Part shown: piece by piece, positions 23,532 to 32,039 of the stretch
Numbering within the stretch: position 1 is the stretch's first letter
How the letters are laid out: each line of letters begins with the position of its first letter
From: an uncultured Acetatifactor sp.
GTDB lineage: Bacteria > Bacillota > Clostridia > Lachnospirales > Lachnospiraceae
Length of the DNA: 33,933 nt
Reading direction: 5' to 3'
Assembly (NCBI GenBank): GCA_910585665.1
Contig: CAJUFI010000050.1
Span: 1-33,933 of the forward strand
The notes under the pieces: generated by a model
Databases searched by the model: none
Told to the model about the DNA's origin: nothing
The model's input: only the letters and a program-made list of their open reading frames with translations
Made by a program: the position numbers and the translations under genes

Positions 23532-25265
23532 ATGTTAAAACGTTTTATTTATTACTACAAACCGCACAAAAAGATGCTGGCCCTGGACATGCTGGCCTCC
23601 TTGCTGATCTCAGTCATCGGCATGGTATACCCCATCGTGACCAACAAAATGCTCAATATCTATATCCCGCAGAAAATGTACTCCACCATCGTCACAGCCG
23701 GACTGATCGTGCTGGCTCTGTACATACTGCGCATGCTGATGCGGTATTTCGTGCAGTACTACGGCCATATGATAGGCGTGAAGATGCAGTCCCAGATGCG
23801 TCAGGATCTGTTCGCCCACCTGGAGAAGCAACCCTTCCGGTTCTACGACAACCATGAGACCGGCCGCATCATGACCCGCATCACCAGCGACCTGTTCGAG
23901 GTCTGCGAGCTGGCCCACCACGGCCCCGAGAATCTGCTGATCAGCACGGTGATGATCATTCTGTCCTTTGGCTACCTGATCATGATCGACCCGATATTGA
24001 CCCTGATCATCTTCACCTGTGTGCCCATTCTGGTGGTGGTGACGCTCTATTTCCGCCGGGCCATGAGCCGGGCCTTCGATGACCGCCGCAAAAGCAACGC
24101 CACAATCAACGCCGCCGTGGAGAGCAGCGTCACCGGCATCCGTGTGACCAAGGCCTATACCAACAGCCAGCGGGAAGTGGAAAAGTTCCGGGAGGGCGAC
24201 AAGGAGTTCGTGGACGCTTCCCGCCGGGCCTACCGGGCCATGGCCATGTTCCACTCTTCCACTTCCTTCGTGACGGATGTCTTCAATGTGTTCATCCTGA
24301 TTGCGGGAGGGCTGTTCCTGTATTCGGGCAGAATATCCTTCGGGGACTATTCCACCTTCATCGTCTCGGTGAACCTGTTCATCAACCCGGTGAATACGCT
24401 AATCGGCTTCATGGAGCAGTTCCAGAACGGCGTCAGCGGCTTTAAGCGCTTTGTGGAGATCATGGACGAAGCGCCGGAGGAGGACGCGCCGGATGCGAGG
24501 GAGCTGGAAAATGTCCAGGGCACCATCGAGTTCAAGAACGTCACCTACGCCTACGATCATTCCAAGGAAGTCCTCCACGACGTAAGCTTACGCCTGGAAA
24601 AAGGCCGGAAACTGGCTCTGGTGGGTCCCTCCGGCGGCGGCAAGACCACCCTGTGCCATCTGCTGCCCAATTTCTACAAGCTTGAGGAGGGCGATGGCTC
24701 CATCCTCATCGATGGACACGACATCCGGCATCTGACTATGGATTCCGTCCGCCGCAACATCGGCATCGTCCAGCAGGATGTGTTCCTCTTCGTGGGCACC
24801 ATCCGCGAGAACATCCTCTACGGCCGCCCCGACGCCACAGACGAGGAGGTATACGAAGCGGCAAAGCGGGCCAATATCCACGACTATGTGATGACGCTGG
24901 AGAAAGGATATGACACGGAAATCGGCGAGCGGGGCGTGAAGCTGTCCGGCGGCCAGAAGCAGCGCCTGAGCATCGCCCGGGTATTCCTGAAGAACCCGGC
25001 CATATTGATTCTGGACGAAGCCACCAGCGCCCTGGACAACACTACCGAAGTGCTCATCCAACAGGCTCTGGACGAATTGTGCAAGGGCCGCACTACTCTG
25101 GTAGTAGCGCACCGTCTCTCCACCATCCGCAATGCAGATGAGATTGCCGTAGTCATAGGCGGACGCATCACGGAGCGGGGCACCCACGAGGAACTGGTCG
25201 CCCTGGACGGCACCTATAAGAAACTGTACTCCCTTCAGTTCCGGGAGAACGACCTTTTCCAGTGA
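23532..25265 (+). CDS. ABC multidrug-type exporter (fused permease and ATPase, MsbA/BmrA-like)
   Basis: A 577-aa homodimer-type exporter. Six transmembrane helices span residues about 15-310. The ATPase domain has Walker A GPSGGGKTT, Q-loop NIGIVQQDVFLF, the signature KLSGGQKQRLSIARV, Walker B with catalytic Glu ILILDEATSALDN, and the H-loop VVAHRLST. All catalytic residues are intact. The ATG at 23532 has AAGGAG upstream. It follows the ArsR-type regulator on the same strand, which suggests export of a metal, thiol-reactive compound or toxic molecule sensed by that regulator; the substrate is not readable. It converges on the AAA ATPase gene 47 bp away, with a GC-rich hairpin between. Confidence 0.93.
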   Translation: MLKRFIYYYKPHKKMLALDMLASLLISVIGMVYPIVTNKMLNIYIPQKMYSTIVTAGLIVLALYILRMLMRYFVQYYGHMIGVKMQSQMRQDLFAHLEKQPFRFYDNHETGRIMTRITSDLFEVCELAHHGPENLLISTVMIILSFGYLIMIDPILTLIIFTCVPILVVVTLYFRRAMSRAFDDRRKSNATINAAVESSVTGIRVTKAYTNSQREVEKFREGDKEFVDASRRAYRAMAMFHSSTSFVTDVFNVFILIAGGLFLYSGRISFGDYSTFIVSVNLFINPVNTLIGFMEQFQNGVSGFKRFVEIMDEAPEEDAPDARELENVQGTIEFKNVTYAYDHSKEVLHDVSLRLEKGRKLALVGPSGGGKTTLCHLLPNFYKLEEGDGSILIDGHDIRHLTMDSVRRNIGIVQQDVFLFVGTIRENILYGRPDATDEEVYEAAKRANIHDYVMTLEKGYDTEIGERGVKLSGGQKQRLSIARVFLKNPAILILDEATSALDNTTEVLIQQALDELCKGRTTLVVAHRLSTIRNADEIAVVIGGRITERGTHEELVALDGTYKKLYSLQFRENDLFQ

Positions 25266-25281
25266 CAGCCCGGCTTCCGCC

Positions 25282-25301
25282 GTCCCGCCTACGGGCGGGA
25301 C
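25282..25301. terminator. GC-rich hairpin between convergent genes
   Basis: GTCCCGCC (25282-25289) and GGCGGGAC (25294-25301) are perfect complements with a TACG loop. There is no T-run on either strand. It stands in the 47-bp gap between the ABC exporter (+) and the DUF4143 ATPase (-), so it may block converging transcription. Confidence 0.45.
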
Positions 25302-25312
25302 GAACCCATCCC

Positions 25313-26650
25313 TTACTGCCTTTCCTTCAGGAATCTCCTCAGCAAAAACGCCAGAAAATAGGGGAATGTATAGAACCTGCCGTTGTATCCGATATTTTTC
25401 ATCCCGAACTTGATTCCATACCGGATATCCCCATAGACATCCTCCTGAATCAGACGGTTCAGGGACACTGTGGCGCCGTCTCCGGCCTTTACTTCCACGG
25501 GGATCAGGGAGTCCTTGTCCCTCACAAAGAAATCCATCTCCAGAGTCCCCTTCTCATTTCTGTAAAAATACAGCGGGTATGCCTGCTTCACCAGCATGTC
25601 CCCTACCATATTTTCATAGATGGCGCCTTTATAGGTATTAAAATTCTTATTGAAGCGCAAATCCTCCTGTACCTCATCGTCCAGAGAGCCAATCAGCAGT
25701 CCTGTATCCCGAAAATAAATCTTGTAACTATCCGGATTGTAATTGCCCCTCAGGGGGAGATCCGGCTGAGCCATGCAGTAGCAGACATTGACGATTCCCG
25801 CATTGTCCAGCCATTCCACCGTGCCTGCATACTCCCGGCTCCTGGCCCCATGCCCCACTTTGGAAATCTGGAACTTTTTGTTCTCCCGGCCCAGGAATAC
25901 GGGAATTTTGCGGTAGACGTTCAGGATGCGTCCCTGATCCAGACCGTCGGCATATTTCGTGATATCCTCCTCATAGTCCAGCAGAATCTGCTTCTGCATC
26001 TTCAGGGTGCCGCTGTAATTCCTGTTTTTCACAAAGGAATTGACGATTGCAGGCATCCCCCCCAAAACCATGTACTCCCTGAAATTCTCCAGCATGGTCT
26101 CCAGTTCCAGCCTGGAAAAAGGCTCCAGCTCCAGCATATGCCGGTACAGATCCGCAATCTGGCCTTCCTGATAGCCCTTAGCCCACAGAAACTCCTCAAA
26201 GTCCATGGAATGCATCTCATAATCTTCCTTATAGCCCACGCTGTTGGACTCAATCTCCCGATAACTGATTCCCATCAGGGAACCGGAACAGATGACATCG
26301 AATCGGCCGTCCTGCCTGAAGCTCTTCAGACTGGTGGCACAGTTGGGGCAGGCCTGGAGCTCATCAAAAAAAATCAGCGTCTCTTCCGGCACCAGAGGGA
26401 ACTCTGGATTGAGCAGAGAGATGTTCTTCAGGATGGTGTCCACCTGGAAGCCATTCTCGAAAATGCCCAAAAACTGTTTTTGCAGCGCAAAGTTGATTTC
26501 CACCGTATGCGCGTAATTCTCCTTGGCGAATTTTCGGATTGATTCCGTCTTGCCAATCTGCCTGGCTCCTTTTATGATCAGCGGAAGCCTGTCCGGATTG
26601 CTTTTCCACAATGCCAGGTCTCTGTCAATTTTCCTTCGCAGCAGTTCCAT
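25313..26650 (-). CDS. AAA-family ATPase with C-terminal DUF4143 domain
   Basis: A 445-aa protein. The N-terminal ATPase has the Walker A variant GARQIGKT (28-35), the Walker B LIFFDELQACP, and sensor SGSLMGI. The C-terminal DUF4143 region is a PD-(D/E)XK-like fold; YFYRNEKGTLEMDFFV and LIPVEVKAG carry the acidic and Lys residues of such a site. The ATG at 26650 has GGAGG 6 nt before it; five more residues are possible upstream. This family is widespread and often multicopy in gut Firmicutes and Bacteroidetes; no function is established, and DNA-linked or mobile-element roles are suspected. Three evenly spaced copies of an 11-bp motif lie just before the gene. Confidence 0.88.
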   Translation of the reverse strand: MELLRRKIDRDLALWKSNPDRLPLIIKGARQIGKTESIRKFAKENYAHTVEINFALQKQFLGIFENGFQVDTILKNISLLNPEFPLVPEETLIFFDELQACPNCATSLKSFRQDGRFDVICSGSLMGISYREIESNSVGYKEDYEMHSMDFEEFLWAKGYQEGQIADLYRHMLELEPFSRLELETMLENFREYMVLGGMPAIVNSFVKNRNYSGTLKMQKQILLDYEEDITKYADGLDQGRILNVYRKIPVFLGRENKKFQISKVGHGARSREYAGTVEWLDNAGIVNVCYCMAQPDLPLRGNYNPDSYKIYFRDTGLLIGSLDDEVQEDLRFNKNFNTYKGAIYENMVGDMLVKQAYPLYFYRNEKGTLEMDFFVRDKDSLIPVEVKAGDGATVSLNRLIQEDVYGDIRYGIKFGMKNIGYNGRFYTFPYFLAFLLRRFLKERQ

Positions 26651-26705
26651 TCCCCATCCTCCCACTGAAATCCTGATTTCTGTCTCTGTGACATCTCCAT
26701 GCTAT

Positions 26706-26781
26706 CACAGAATTCCGGCTATTTCAACCTTGATTTATCACAGAATTCCGACCTTTTTTTCAAATATATACACAGAATTCC
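26706..26781. repeat. three evenly spaced copies of CACAGAATTCC
   Basis: The 11-bp motif is at 26706-26716, 26739-26749 and 26771-26781, repeating every 33 and 32 bp. The first two copies share 15 bp (TATCACAGAATTCCG). The spacing is close to three helical turns, so all copies face the same side of the DNA. They lie between the AraC gene end and the ATPase gene start, upstream of the ATPase. Confidence 0.85.
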
Positions 26782-26792
26782 AAAACAGCTGA

Positions 26793-27638
26793 TCAATCAG
26801 CCATCCGACCCCGAGTCTGTCTGCGGTACTGCAGGGGCGGACAGCCGTAGGCGGCCCCGAACTGCCTGTCAAACAGGGACACCTCTTTGAAGCCGCAGGA
26901 CAGCGCGATCTCCGTCACAGGCAGCCGTGTCTCCGCCAGCATCCCCGCCGCCATGCGCAGACGGAAGGCAGTCAGATACCGCTTGGGGGACTGCCCTACC
27001 TGCTGGGTGAAGATCCGGTACAGATAGGTGCGGTCGATTCCCACCGTCCGGGCAATCTCCGCCACGCCGATGTCATAGCCGAAATTATTGTGGATGAAAT
27101 CCAGGGCCCGGTTCACATAGTCCTGAAGCACCGTCCCCACCGCCGGCTGCTTGGGCATCATATAGGACAGCACAAGGTAGAGTCTGCCCAGCAGCATATA
27201 GCTGTTCACCTCCGAGTGGCCGAAGGAATCCACCAGCTGCATCATCTCCCGCCGCAACAGGCCGCCGCTTTTGTCCCGGTAGATCGGGTTCTCTTTCCCC
27301 AGGCCGCATTCCCGCAAGATACCGTCCGCTTCTGTGCCGCCGAAGCCGATCCAGCAGTATTCCCAGGGATCCTCCTGATCCGCCCTGTACCAGGTGGACT
27401 CCCCCGGAAGAATCAGGAAGCCCTGTCCCGTCCCTATCTCGTACCGCTCATCCCCTCTCTCGTAAATCCCCTTTCCGGACAGGATGAAATGGAACAGGAA
27501 ATGCGGTCTCACCGCAGGCCCGAAGGCATGTCCCGGGCTGCATTTCTCCCAGCCGCAGAAATAAAACGCAAGCGCACCGCCGGATTTTGTCTCCTGATGA
27601 TATTCTCTCACCTCTGCCGTATGTCCCTCCTGCCCCAA
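26793..27638 (-). CDS. AraC-family transcriptional regulator
   Basis: A 281-aa activator with an N-terminal cupin-like ligand domain (about 15-150: PHFLFHFILSGKGIYE, GFLILPGESTWY and EYCWIGFGG are typical) and two C-terminal helix-turn-helix motifs (about 180-275: DIGVAEIARTVGIDRTYLYRIF and VTEIALSCGFKEVSLFDRQF). Family members with this layout control sugar uptake or glycosidase genes. The start is taken as TTG at 27638 behind AAGGA; no ATG fits the frame near the N-terminus. The target genes are not obvious, as the neighbours on both sides are ATPase genes; GH4 and GH43 lie 2-4 kb to the right. Confidence 0.9.
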   Translation of the reverse strand: MGQEGHTAEVREYHQETKSGGALAFYFCGWEKCSPGHAFGPAVRPHFLFHFILSGKGIYERGDERYEIGTGQGFLILPGESTWYRADQEDPWEYCWIGFGGTEADGILRECGLGKENPIYRDKSGGLLRREMMQLVDSFGHSEVNSYMLLGRLYLVLSYMMPKQPAVGTVLQDYVNRALDFIHNNFGYDIGVAEIARTVGIDRTYLYRIFTQQVGQSPKRYLTAFRLRMAAGMLAETRLPVTEIALSCGFKEVSLFDRQFGAAYGCPPLQYRRQTRGRMAD

Positions 27639-27647
27639 TTCCGTCCT

Positions 27648-27884
27648 TCATAATACTACAATTGTGTAGTTAATGAAACTTCTGGCCTGTCCGCCGCCCA
27701 GAACCACATATCCGTCCAGGACAGTATTCTGCCCTGAACCTACTTTTCCGTCTCTGCAGCGGATGACTTCTTCCAGCATTTCTTCCCTGGAGAAAATTAG
27801 TAAATCATAATCCAGAAGTATATCTATGATTGCATTCTCAGCGGAGCCTTCACAGATACACGCCTTATATCCTGCCAATTCCAT
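27648..27884 (-). pseudogene. truncated partner of the AAA ATPase (OLD/RloB-like TOPRIM remnant?)
   Basis: A 78-aa product starting at ATG 27884 with AGGAGG 5 nt upstream; the ATPase stop codon lies inside that ribosome binding site, so the two genes are coupled. Residues 1 to about 42 (YKACICEGSAENAIIDILL, then EEMLEEVIRC) look like the start of a conserved partner protein: the CEG-x(3)-E pattern resembles the first catalytic strand of TOPRIM nucleases such as OLD or RloB. After that the sequence turns Gly-rich and low in similarity to any family (GSGQNTVLDGYVVLGGG) and stops at once. My recollection is that intact partners are well over 150 aa, so a deletion has joined its 5' end to unrelated DNA. 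The defence assignment is inference. Confidence 0.6.
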
Positions 27885-27893
27885 AGACACCTC

Positions 27894-29048
27894 CTATGCA
27901 AGGGCGGCAGCAACGCTTTTTTTCAGCCGCATATATGCCTCATACATCGGAGTCGTGCCTTCCAGGAAGCCGCTCTGGTACGCATCGCTCTTCTTGATGT
28001 CGTTTCTCTTCAGGATATGGGACAGATTCTCCACTGTAATCCCGTCTCGATTTCTGGTAATAAATATACTGTCATTACGATCGTATTCATCAAGCAGTTC
28101 CGGATAATGTGTTGAAAAAATCAGCATCCCGCCATTCTTATTCAGCTTGCTGTCCATAAAGAAGCGCATCAGCGTTGTGACAATCTCTTTGTTGAAATGG
28201 TTCTCCACTTCATCGACTACGATTACGCCGCCTTTCTGCAGCACTTCCTGTGCCAACGTAAAGGTTATCATGCCTTTCACTGTCCCCGACGAAAGGTAAT
28301 GATTGAGCTCCGCCGGATTATTGAGAAGTATCTCATCCTTCCCCTTAAATTTCAGATGAATCAACGGCTTTTTATTTTTCTCATCGAAATGAAGGCTCTC
28401 AATCGTCGGATCCAGAAATGTGATAACCTCACTTGGAACGTCTTCGGAGAAAGGAAGCACGTTCCTATTTGTAAAACGCAATAGATTTACTATGCATATA
28501 TGCTCCTTTGTCTTCTTGTTCCTGGCAATCATGATACTCACATCCTCGGACAGGAAGTCTTCCTGACTGCTTCTGATCAACGCTGGCTCTTTTCCCTCAA
28601 AGTCCAACATCGCCTTACGAGTCGTCACTTCATCCGCTTTCTTCGTCCATAGAGACTCGGAAGCTATGCTGTAGATCATCCCTTCGGACTTGCTCTTCTT
28701 TGAAGCGATAACCGTCTCCAGGCCACAGATTTCCCCCATCGTCTCCGAGAAGAAATACGTATTCAGAACCACCTTTTGGGACTCGCCCAAAATATCTCTG
28801 GTTTCAATATGATTGATCGGCTCATTATTGATTATCCCCAGAGCCAGGAGAATGACCTTCAACACAGAGGTCTTACCTGACGCATTGATGCCGATGAACC
28901 CATTTGCCGGATTCAGGTAGATATTTGAAAACAGAGGATGCAGCATCTCTTTCTGCTCTTCGGCTATTCTCTGCTGAGCATAAAAGCATAAATCCAGTTT
29001 TTCTTTAAAAAGCGGAAGTCCTTCTGCAGTAATTCGAAGAAGTTTCAT
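27894..29048 (-). CDS. AAA-family ATPase, SMC/OLD-like (probable defence-related)
   Basis: A 384-aa ATP-binding protein. Walker A is GINASGKTS (53-61), the ABC-like signature is LSSGTVKG (252-259), Walker B is GVIVVDEVENHF (274-285), and the switch His314 lies in FSTHYPELL. This is the arrangement of the AAA_15/AAA_21 (OLD, RloA, PtuA-like) ATPases that act with a nuclease partner. The ATG at 29048 is preceded by GGAGG at an ideal distance; a few residues more are possible upstream. A gene fragment with a possible nuclease core follows directly. By eye the GC content is clearly lower than in flanking glycosidase genes, suggesting acquisition. With the partner truncated the system may be inactive or the ATPase may have a solo role. 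Confidence 0.85.
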   Translation of the reverse strand: MKLLRITAEGLPLFKEKLDLCFYAQQRIAEEQKEMLHPLFSNIYLNPANGFIGINASGKTSVLKVILLALGIINNEPINHIETRDILGESQKVVLNTYFFSETMGEICGLETVIASKKSKSEGMIYSIASESLWTKKADEVTTRKAMLDFEGKEPALIRSSQEDFLSEDVSIMIARNKKTKEHICIVNLLRFTNRNVLPFSEDVPSEVITFLDPTIESLHFDEKNKKPLIHLKFKGKDEILLNNPAELNHYLSSGTVKGMITFTLAQEVLQKGGVIVVDEVENHFNKEIVTTLMRFFMDSKLNKNGGMLIFSTHYPELLDEYDRNDSIFITRNRDGITVENLSHILKRNDIKKSDAYQSGFLEGTTPMYEAYMRLKKSVAAALA

Positions 29049-29102
29049 AGCCACCTCCATATTTATAAACATATTTTTCGTCGATATTTTTCATTTGATT
29101 GT

Positions 29103-29131
29103 AGTTTACCACACTAATCATAATTTATCAA
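29103..29131 (-). promoter_or_regulatory. promoter of the AAA ATPase and its partner gene
   Basis: On the - strand TTGATA (29126-29131) and TAAACT (29103-29108) have a 17-bp spacer. TGG before the -10 box makes it an extended -10. The leader to the ATG at 29048 is about 48 nt. The other half of this gap (to the GH4 start at 29352) shows no comparable + strand promoter. Confidence 0.6.
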
Positions 29132-29351
29132 CAGAAAATCCGGTTTTCGCTATCTCTCTTTATCATACTCCTCGTAATCAATGCCGTTCCCCCCTTGTCA
29201 TGCACAACTTCCATACAACATTTATACAATTTCTGGAAACATAATCCCTATCGCAATCCCCAAAAAGGCGATATGATAGAAGGCAAAGAAACGAATCCCA
29301 TTTTCAACCAGAATCACACAGTCCGCCGTCCCGGCGGCGAAAGGAGAGAAC

Positions 29352-30674
29352 ATGCCAAAAATCACATTTATGGGAGCTGGCAGCACGGTGTTTGCCAGGA
29401 ATGTACTGGGGGACTGCATGTGCACGCCCGCTCTGCGCGAGAGCGAGATCGCACTGTATGACATCGACCCCAAGCGCCTGGAGGAATCGGAGATCATCCT
29501 CAGCGCAATCAACAAAAATACCAACGAGAACCGCGCCGTCATCAAGACTTATCTGGGCGTGGAGAACCGCAGGGAGGCCCTCCGGGGCGCCGACTTCGTG
29601 GTGGACGCCATCCAGGTGGGCCTGTACGAGCCCTGCACGGTGACGGATTTCGAGATTCCCAAGAAATACGGTCTGCGCCAGACCATCGGCGACACCCTGG
29701 GGATCGGCGGCATCATGCGTGCGCTGCGCACCATCCCCGTGCTGCGGGATTTTGCCGAAGACATGGAAGCGGTCTGCCCCAACGCCCTGTTCCTGAACTA
29801 CACCAACCCCATGGCCATGCTTTCCGGCTACATGCAGCGCTACACCAATGTGAAGACTGTGGGCCTGTGCCACAGCGTACAGGTGTGCTCCGAGGGGCTC
29901 CTGAACGCCCTGGGCATGGAAGACCGCCTGGAAGGGCGCAAAGAGACCATCGCTGGCATCAACCACATGGCATGGCTCCTGGAAATCTACGACAAGGACG
30001 GCAACGACCTTTACCCCGAGATCAAGAGACGCGCCGCGGAGAAGAACCGCACGGAGAAGCACGGCGACATGGTGCGCTACGAATATATCCGCCGTCTGGG
30101 ATATTATTGCACGGAATCCAGTGAACACAACGCGGAGTACAACCCCTGGTTCATCAAGAGCCGCAGCCCGGAACTGATTGACAAGTACAACATCCCCCTG
30201 GACGAGTACCCCCGCCGCTGCGTGAACCAGATTGCCGGCTGGGAGAAAGAGAAGAACGATATCCTGAACAACGGCCAGGTGACCCACACCCGCTCAAGGG
30301 AGTACGCTTCCTACATCATGGAAGCCGTGGTCACAGGCGTTCCCTACAAGATTGGCGGAAACGTGCTGAACGAAGGCCTGATTTCCAACCTGCCCGCGGA
30401 CGCCTGTGTGGAGGTTCCCTGCCTGATCGACAACATGGGCGTGCACCCCTGCAAGATCGGCCGTCTCCCGGTACAACTGGCAGCCATGAACATGACCAAT
30501 ATCAACACCCAGCTGATGACCATCGAGGCCGCCGTCACCAGGAAAAGGGAAGCCATCTACCAGGCCGCCATGCTGGATCCCCACACCGCCGCCGAGCTTT
30601 CCCTGGACGAGATCGTGGCCATGTGCGACGACCTCATTGAAGCCCACGGCGACTACATGAAAGATTACCGCTAA
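29352..30674 (+). CDS. GH4 family glycosidase (alpha-galactosidase/alpha-glucuronidase type, NAD- and Mn-dependent)
   Basis: A 440-aa cytosolic glycosidase using the unusual redox-elimination mechanism of family GH4, with NAD+ and a divalent metal. The N-terminal NAD-binding loop is TFMGAGSTVFARNVLGD (5-21). The metal ligands are Cys173 in GLCHSVQ and His205 in GINHMAW. The NYTNPMAM motif (149-156) is also conserved. The length is normal. The family includes MelA-type alpha-galactosidases; CHSVQ rather than CHNVP is most often seen in that subgroup, but substrate assignment is uncertain. AAGGAG precedes the ATG at 29352. No transporter gene is adjacent. A convergent hairpin (30754-30783) follows. 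Confidence 0.92.
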   Translation: MPKITFMGAGSTVFARNVLGDCMCTPALRESEIALYDIDPKRLEESEIILSAINKNTNENRAVIKTYLGVENRREALRGADFVVDAIQVGLYEPCTVTDFEIPKKYGLRQTIGDTLGIGGIMRALRTIPVLRDFAEDMEAVCPNALFLNYTNPMAMLSGYMQRYTNVKTVGLCHSVQVCSEGLLNALGMEDRLEGRKETIAGINHMAWLLEIYDKDGNDLYPEIKRRAAEKNRTEKHGDMVRYEYIRRLGYYCTESSEHNAEYNPWFIKSRSPELIDKYNIPLDEYPRRCVNQIAGWEKEKNDILNNGQVTHTRSREYASYIMEAVVTGVPYKIGGNVLNEGLISNLPADACVEVPCLIDNMGVHPCKIGRLPVQLAAMNMTNINTQLMTIEAAVTRKREAIYQAAMLDPHTAAELSLDEIVAMCDDLIEAHGDYMKDYR

Positions 30675-30753
30675 GAAACGTAAAAACAATAGGCTCTCGG
30701 AATTTTCGGGAAGCAGAATCAGGCATTGAGGCTGGACGGCACCTGGAAAAGTG

Positions 30754-30783
30754 GAGGAACGGGCCCAAAGGCCGCTGTTCCTC
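30754..30783. terminator. hairpin in the convergent GH4/GH43 gap
   Basis: GAGGAAC (30754-30760) and GTTCCTC (30777-30783) are perfect arms, with inner GGCC pairing possible. Neither side has a long T-run; on the - strand CACTTTTCC follows. It may serve weakly for both genes. Confidence 0.4.
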
Positions 30784-30817
30784 TCTGCCAGGCGGCGTCT
30801 CCCCTCTCCTGAACTCT

Positions 30818-31984
30818 CTATCCGGAACCAGACAATTCCTTACTTCCTTTTACCGGAATACAACTCCCTCTGTGAACGCTCCCACATGGATATTCCCCTT
30901 CTCCCTCAAATTCGTCCCGGGTAAGCGTCTCCCCGGAATCCCTTTCCTCACCCGCCAGGGCTTCCCCCTCAAACCGCCTTTCCGCACATCTCGGAGCATC
31001 CGCCGTCTCCCTCGGGGTATTTCCTCCCTCTGCCAGAACCAGCCATCCGTCCTCCGTCCACCGCATCCTCTGTATGGCAGTCTCCCGGCCAAGCATATAT
31101 CTCCTTGCCCCCGCAAAGCGCTCCGCATCCTCAGGATTGCGGTCTTCGGAAGCTCTGCCGCACAGATGCACCGCATACCACTCTCCGTCCTGGGTCTCCA
31201 CCAGGTCGCAGTGCCCTGCTTTCTGCAGCGGCAGCTCCTCATGGTGCCGGGAAGTAAGGATGGAATAAGCCTCCCCCGGCTGCCTTTTCCCGTCATATGG
31301 GCGGTACATTTCATATGGCCCCCATACATCTCGGGACCTTTGAATCGTCTGTCCATGCCCTTCTCCCGTTCCGGTATCCGCGCTGAACAAATAGTACCAG
31401 CCGTTGCGCTTGAAAATATGGGGCCCCTCCAGAAAGATTCCGTCAGCGCGGTAAATGTCCCTCACAGGCCCGGTCATCCGCTCTTCGGATGCGTCAAATT
31501 CCTGAAGCACCAGTCGTCCCACGTACTTTTTGGGGACTCTGTGATCCGTCACCATGCTGACCATGTATTTGCGTCCGTCCTCATCGTGGAAAAGCGAAGG
31601 GTCAAAGCCAAAATTGTTCAGCGCCACCGGCTCTGACCAGGGGCCATGGATATCCTTTGCCTTCACCAGATAATTCTCCGTATCATACATATTGCAGTAG
31701 AAAGCCTTCACCACCGTATAGACCAGATAAAATGTCCCCTTGTCATAGGTGAGACAGGGGGCCCAGATGCCCTGGGAAGGCCCCACTCCCCGCAGATCCA
31801 GCTGAGAAACCCTGTTCAGAGGGTATTCTATCAGTTCCCAGCGAATCAGATCCCTGGAATGATGAAGGCGCACCCCCGGCCACCACTCAAAGGTGGATGT
31901 GGCCACATAGTAATCCTCTCCCACCCTGATTATGGAAGGATCCGGGTGATACCCTCTTAAGATTGGATTGCATATCTTTTTCAT
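30818..31984 (-). CDS. GH43 glycosidase, C-terminally shortened (beta-xylosidase/arabinofuranosidase type)
   Basis: A 388-aa protein holding the five-bladed propeller of GH43. The catalytic base is Asp15 in GYHPDPSII, the pKa modulator Asp128 in GFDPSLFHDEDG, and the acid Glu186 in FLEGPHIFKRNGWYYL. TFEWWPGVRLHHSRDL is typical of the xylosidase/arabinosidase subfamilies (GH43_11/12). Those usually run past 500 aa with a C-terminal beta-sandwich. Here the region after residue about 315 turns into charged low-complexity sequence (EGEALAGEERDSGE), reaches what could be the start of the sandwich (RDEFEGEG) and then ends. So the second domain is lost. The ATG at 31984 (with GAGG upstream) matches the family N-terminus. 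The catalytic residues remain, but stability is doubtful. No signal peptide is present. Confidence 0.85.
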   Translation of the reverse strand: MKKICNPILRGYHPDPSIIRVGEDYYVATSTFEWWPGVRLHHSRDLIRWELIEYPLNRVSQLDLRGVGPSQGIWAPCLTYDKGTFYLVYTVVKAFYCNMYDTENYLVKAKDIHGPWSEPVALNNFGFDPSLFHDEDGRKYMVSMVTDHRVPKKYVGRLVLQEFDASEERMTGPVRDIYRADGIFLEGPHIFKRNGWYYLFSADTGTGEGHGQTIQRSRDVWGPYEMYRPYDGKRQPGEAYSILTSRHHEELPLQKAGHCDLVETQDGEWYAVHLCGRASEDRNPEDAERFAGARRYMLGRETAIQRMRWTEDGWLVLAEGGNTPRETADAPRCAERRFEGEALAGEERDSGETLTRDEFEGEGEYPCGSVHRGSCIPVKGSKELSGSG

Positions 31985-32039
31985 TTTCTGCTGACCTCTT
32001 TCTATCTGCCAATAAATTTCATTCATGCCCGGCTTAAGC

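Noticed and set aside
26706..26781. CRISPR array
   Set aside because: Only three 11-15-bp repeats with unequal flanks and no cas genes; a binding-site array is a better description.
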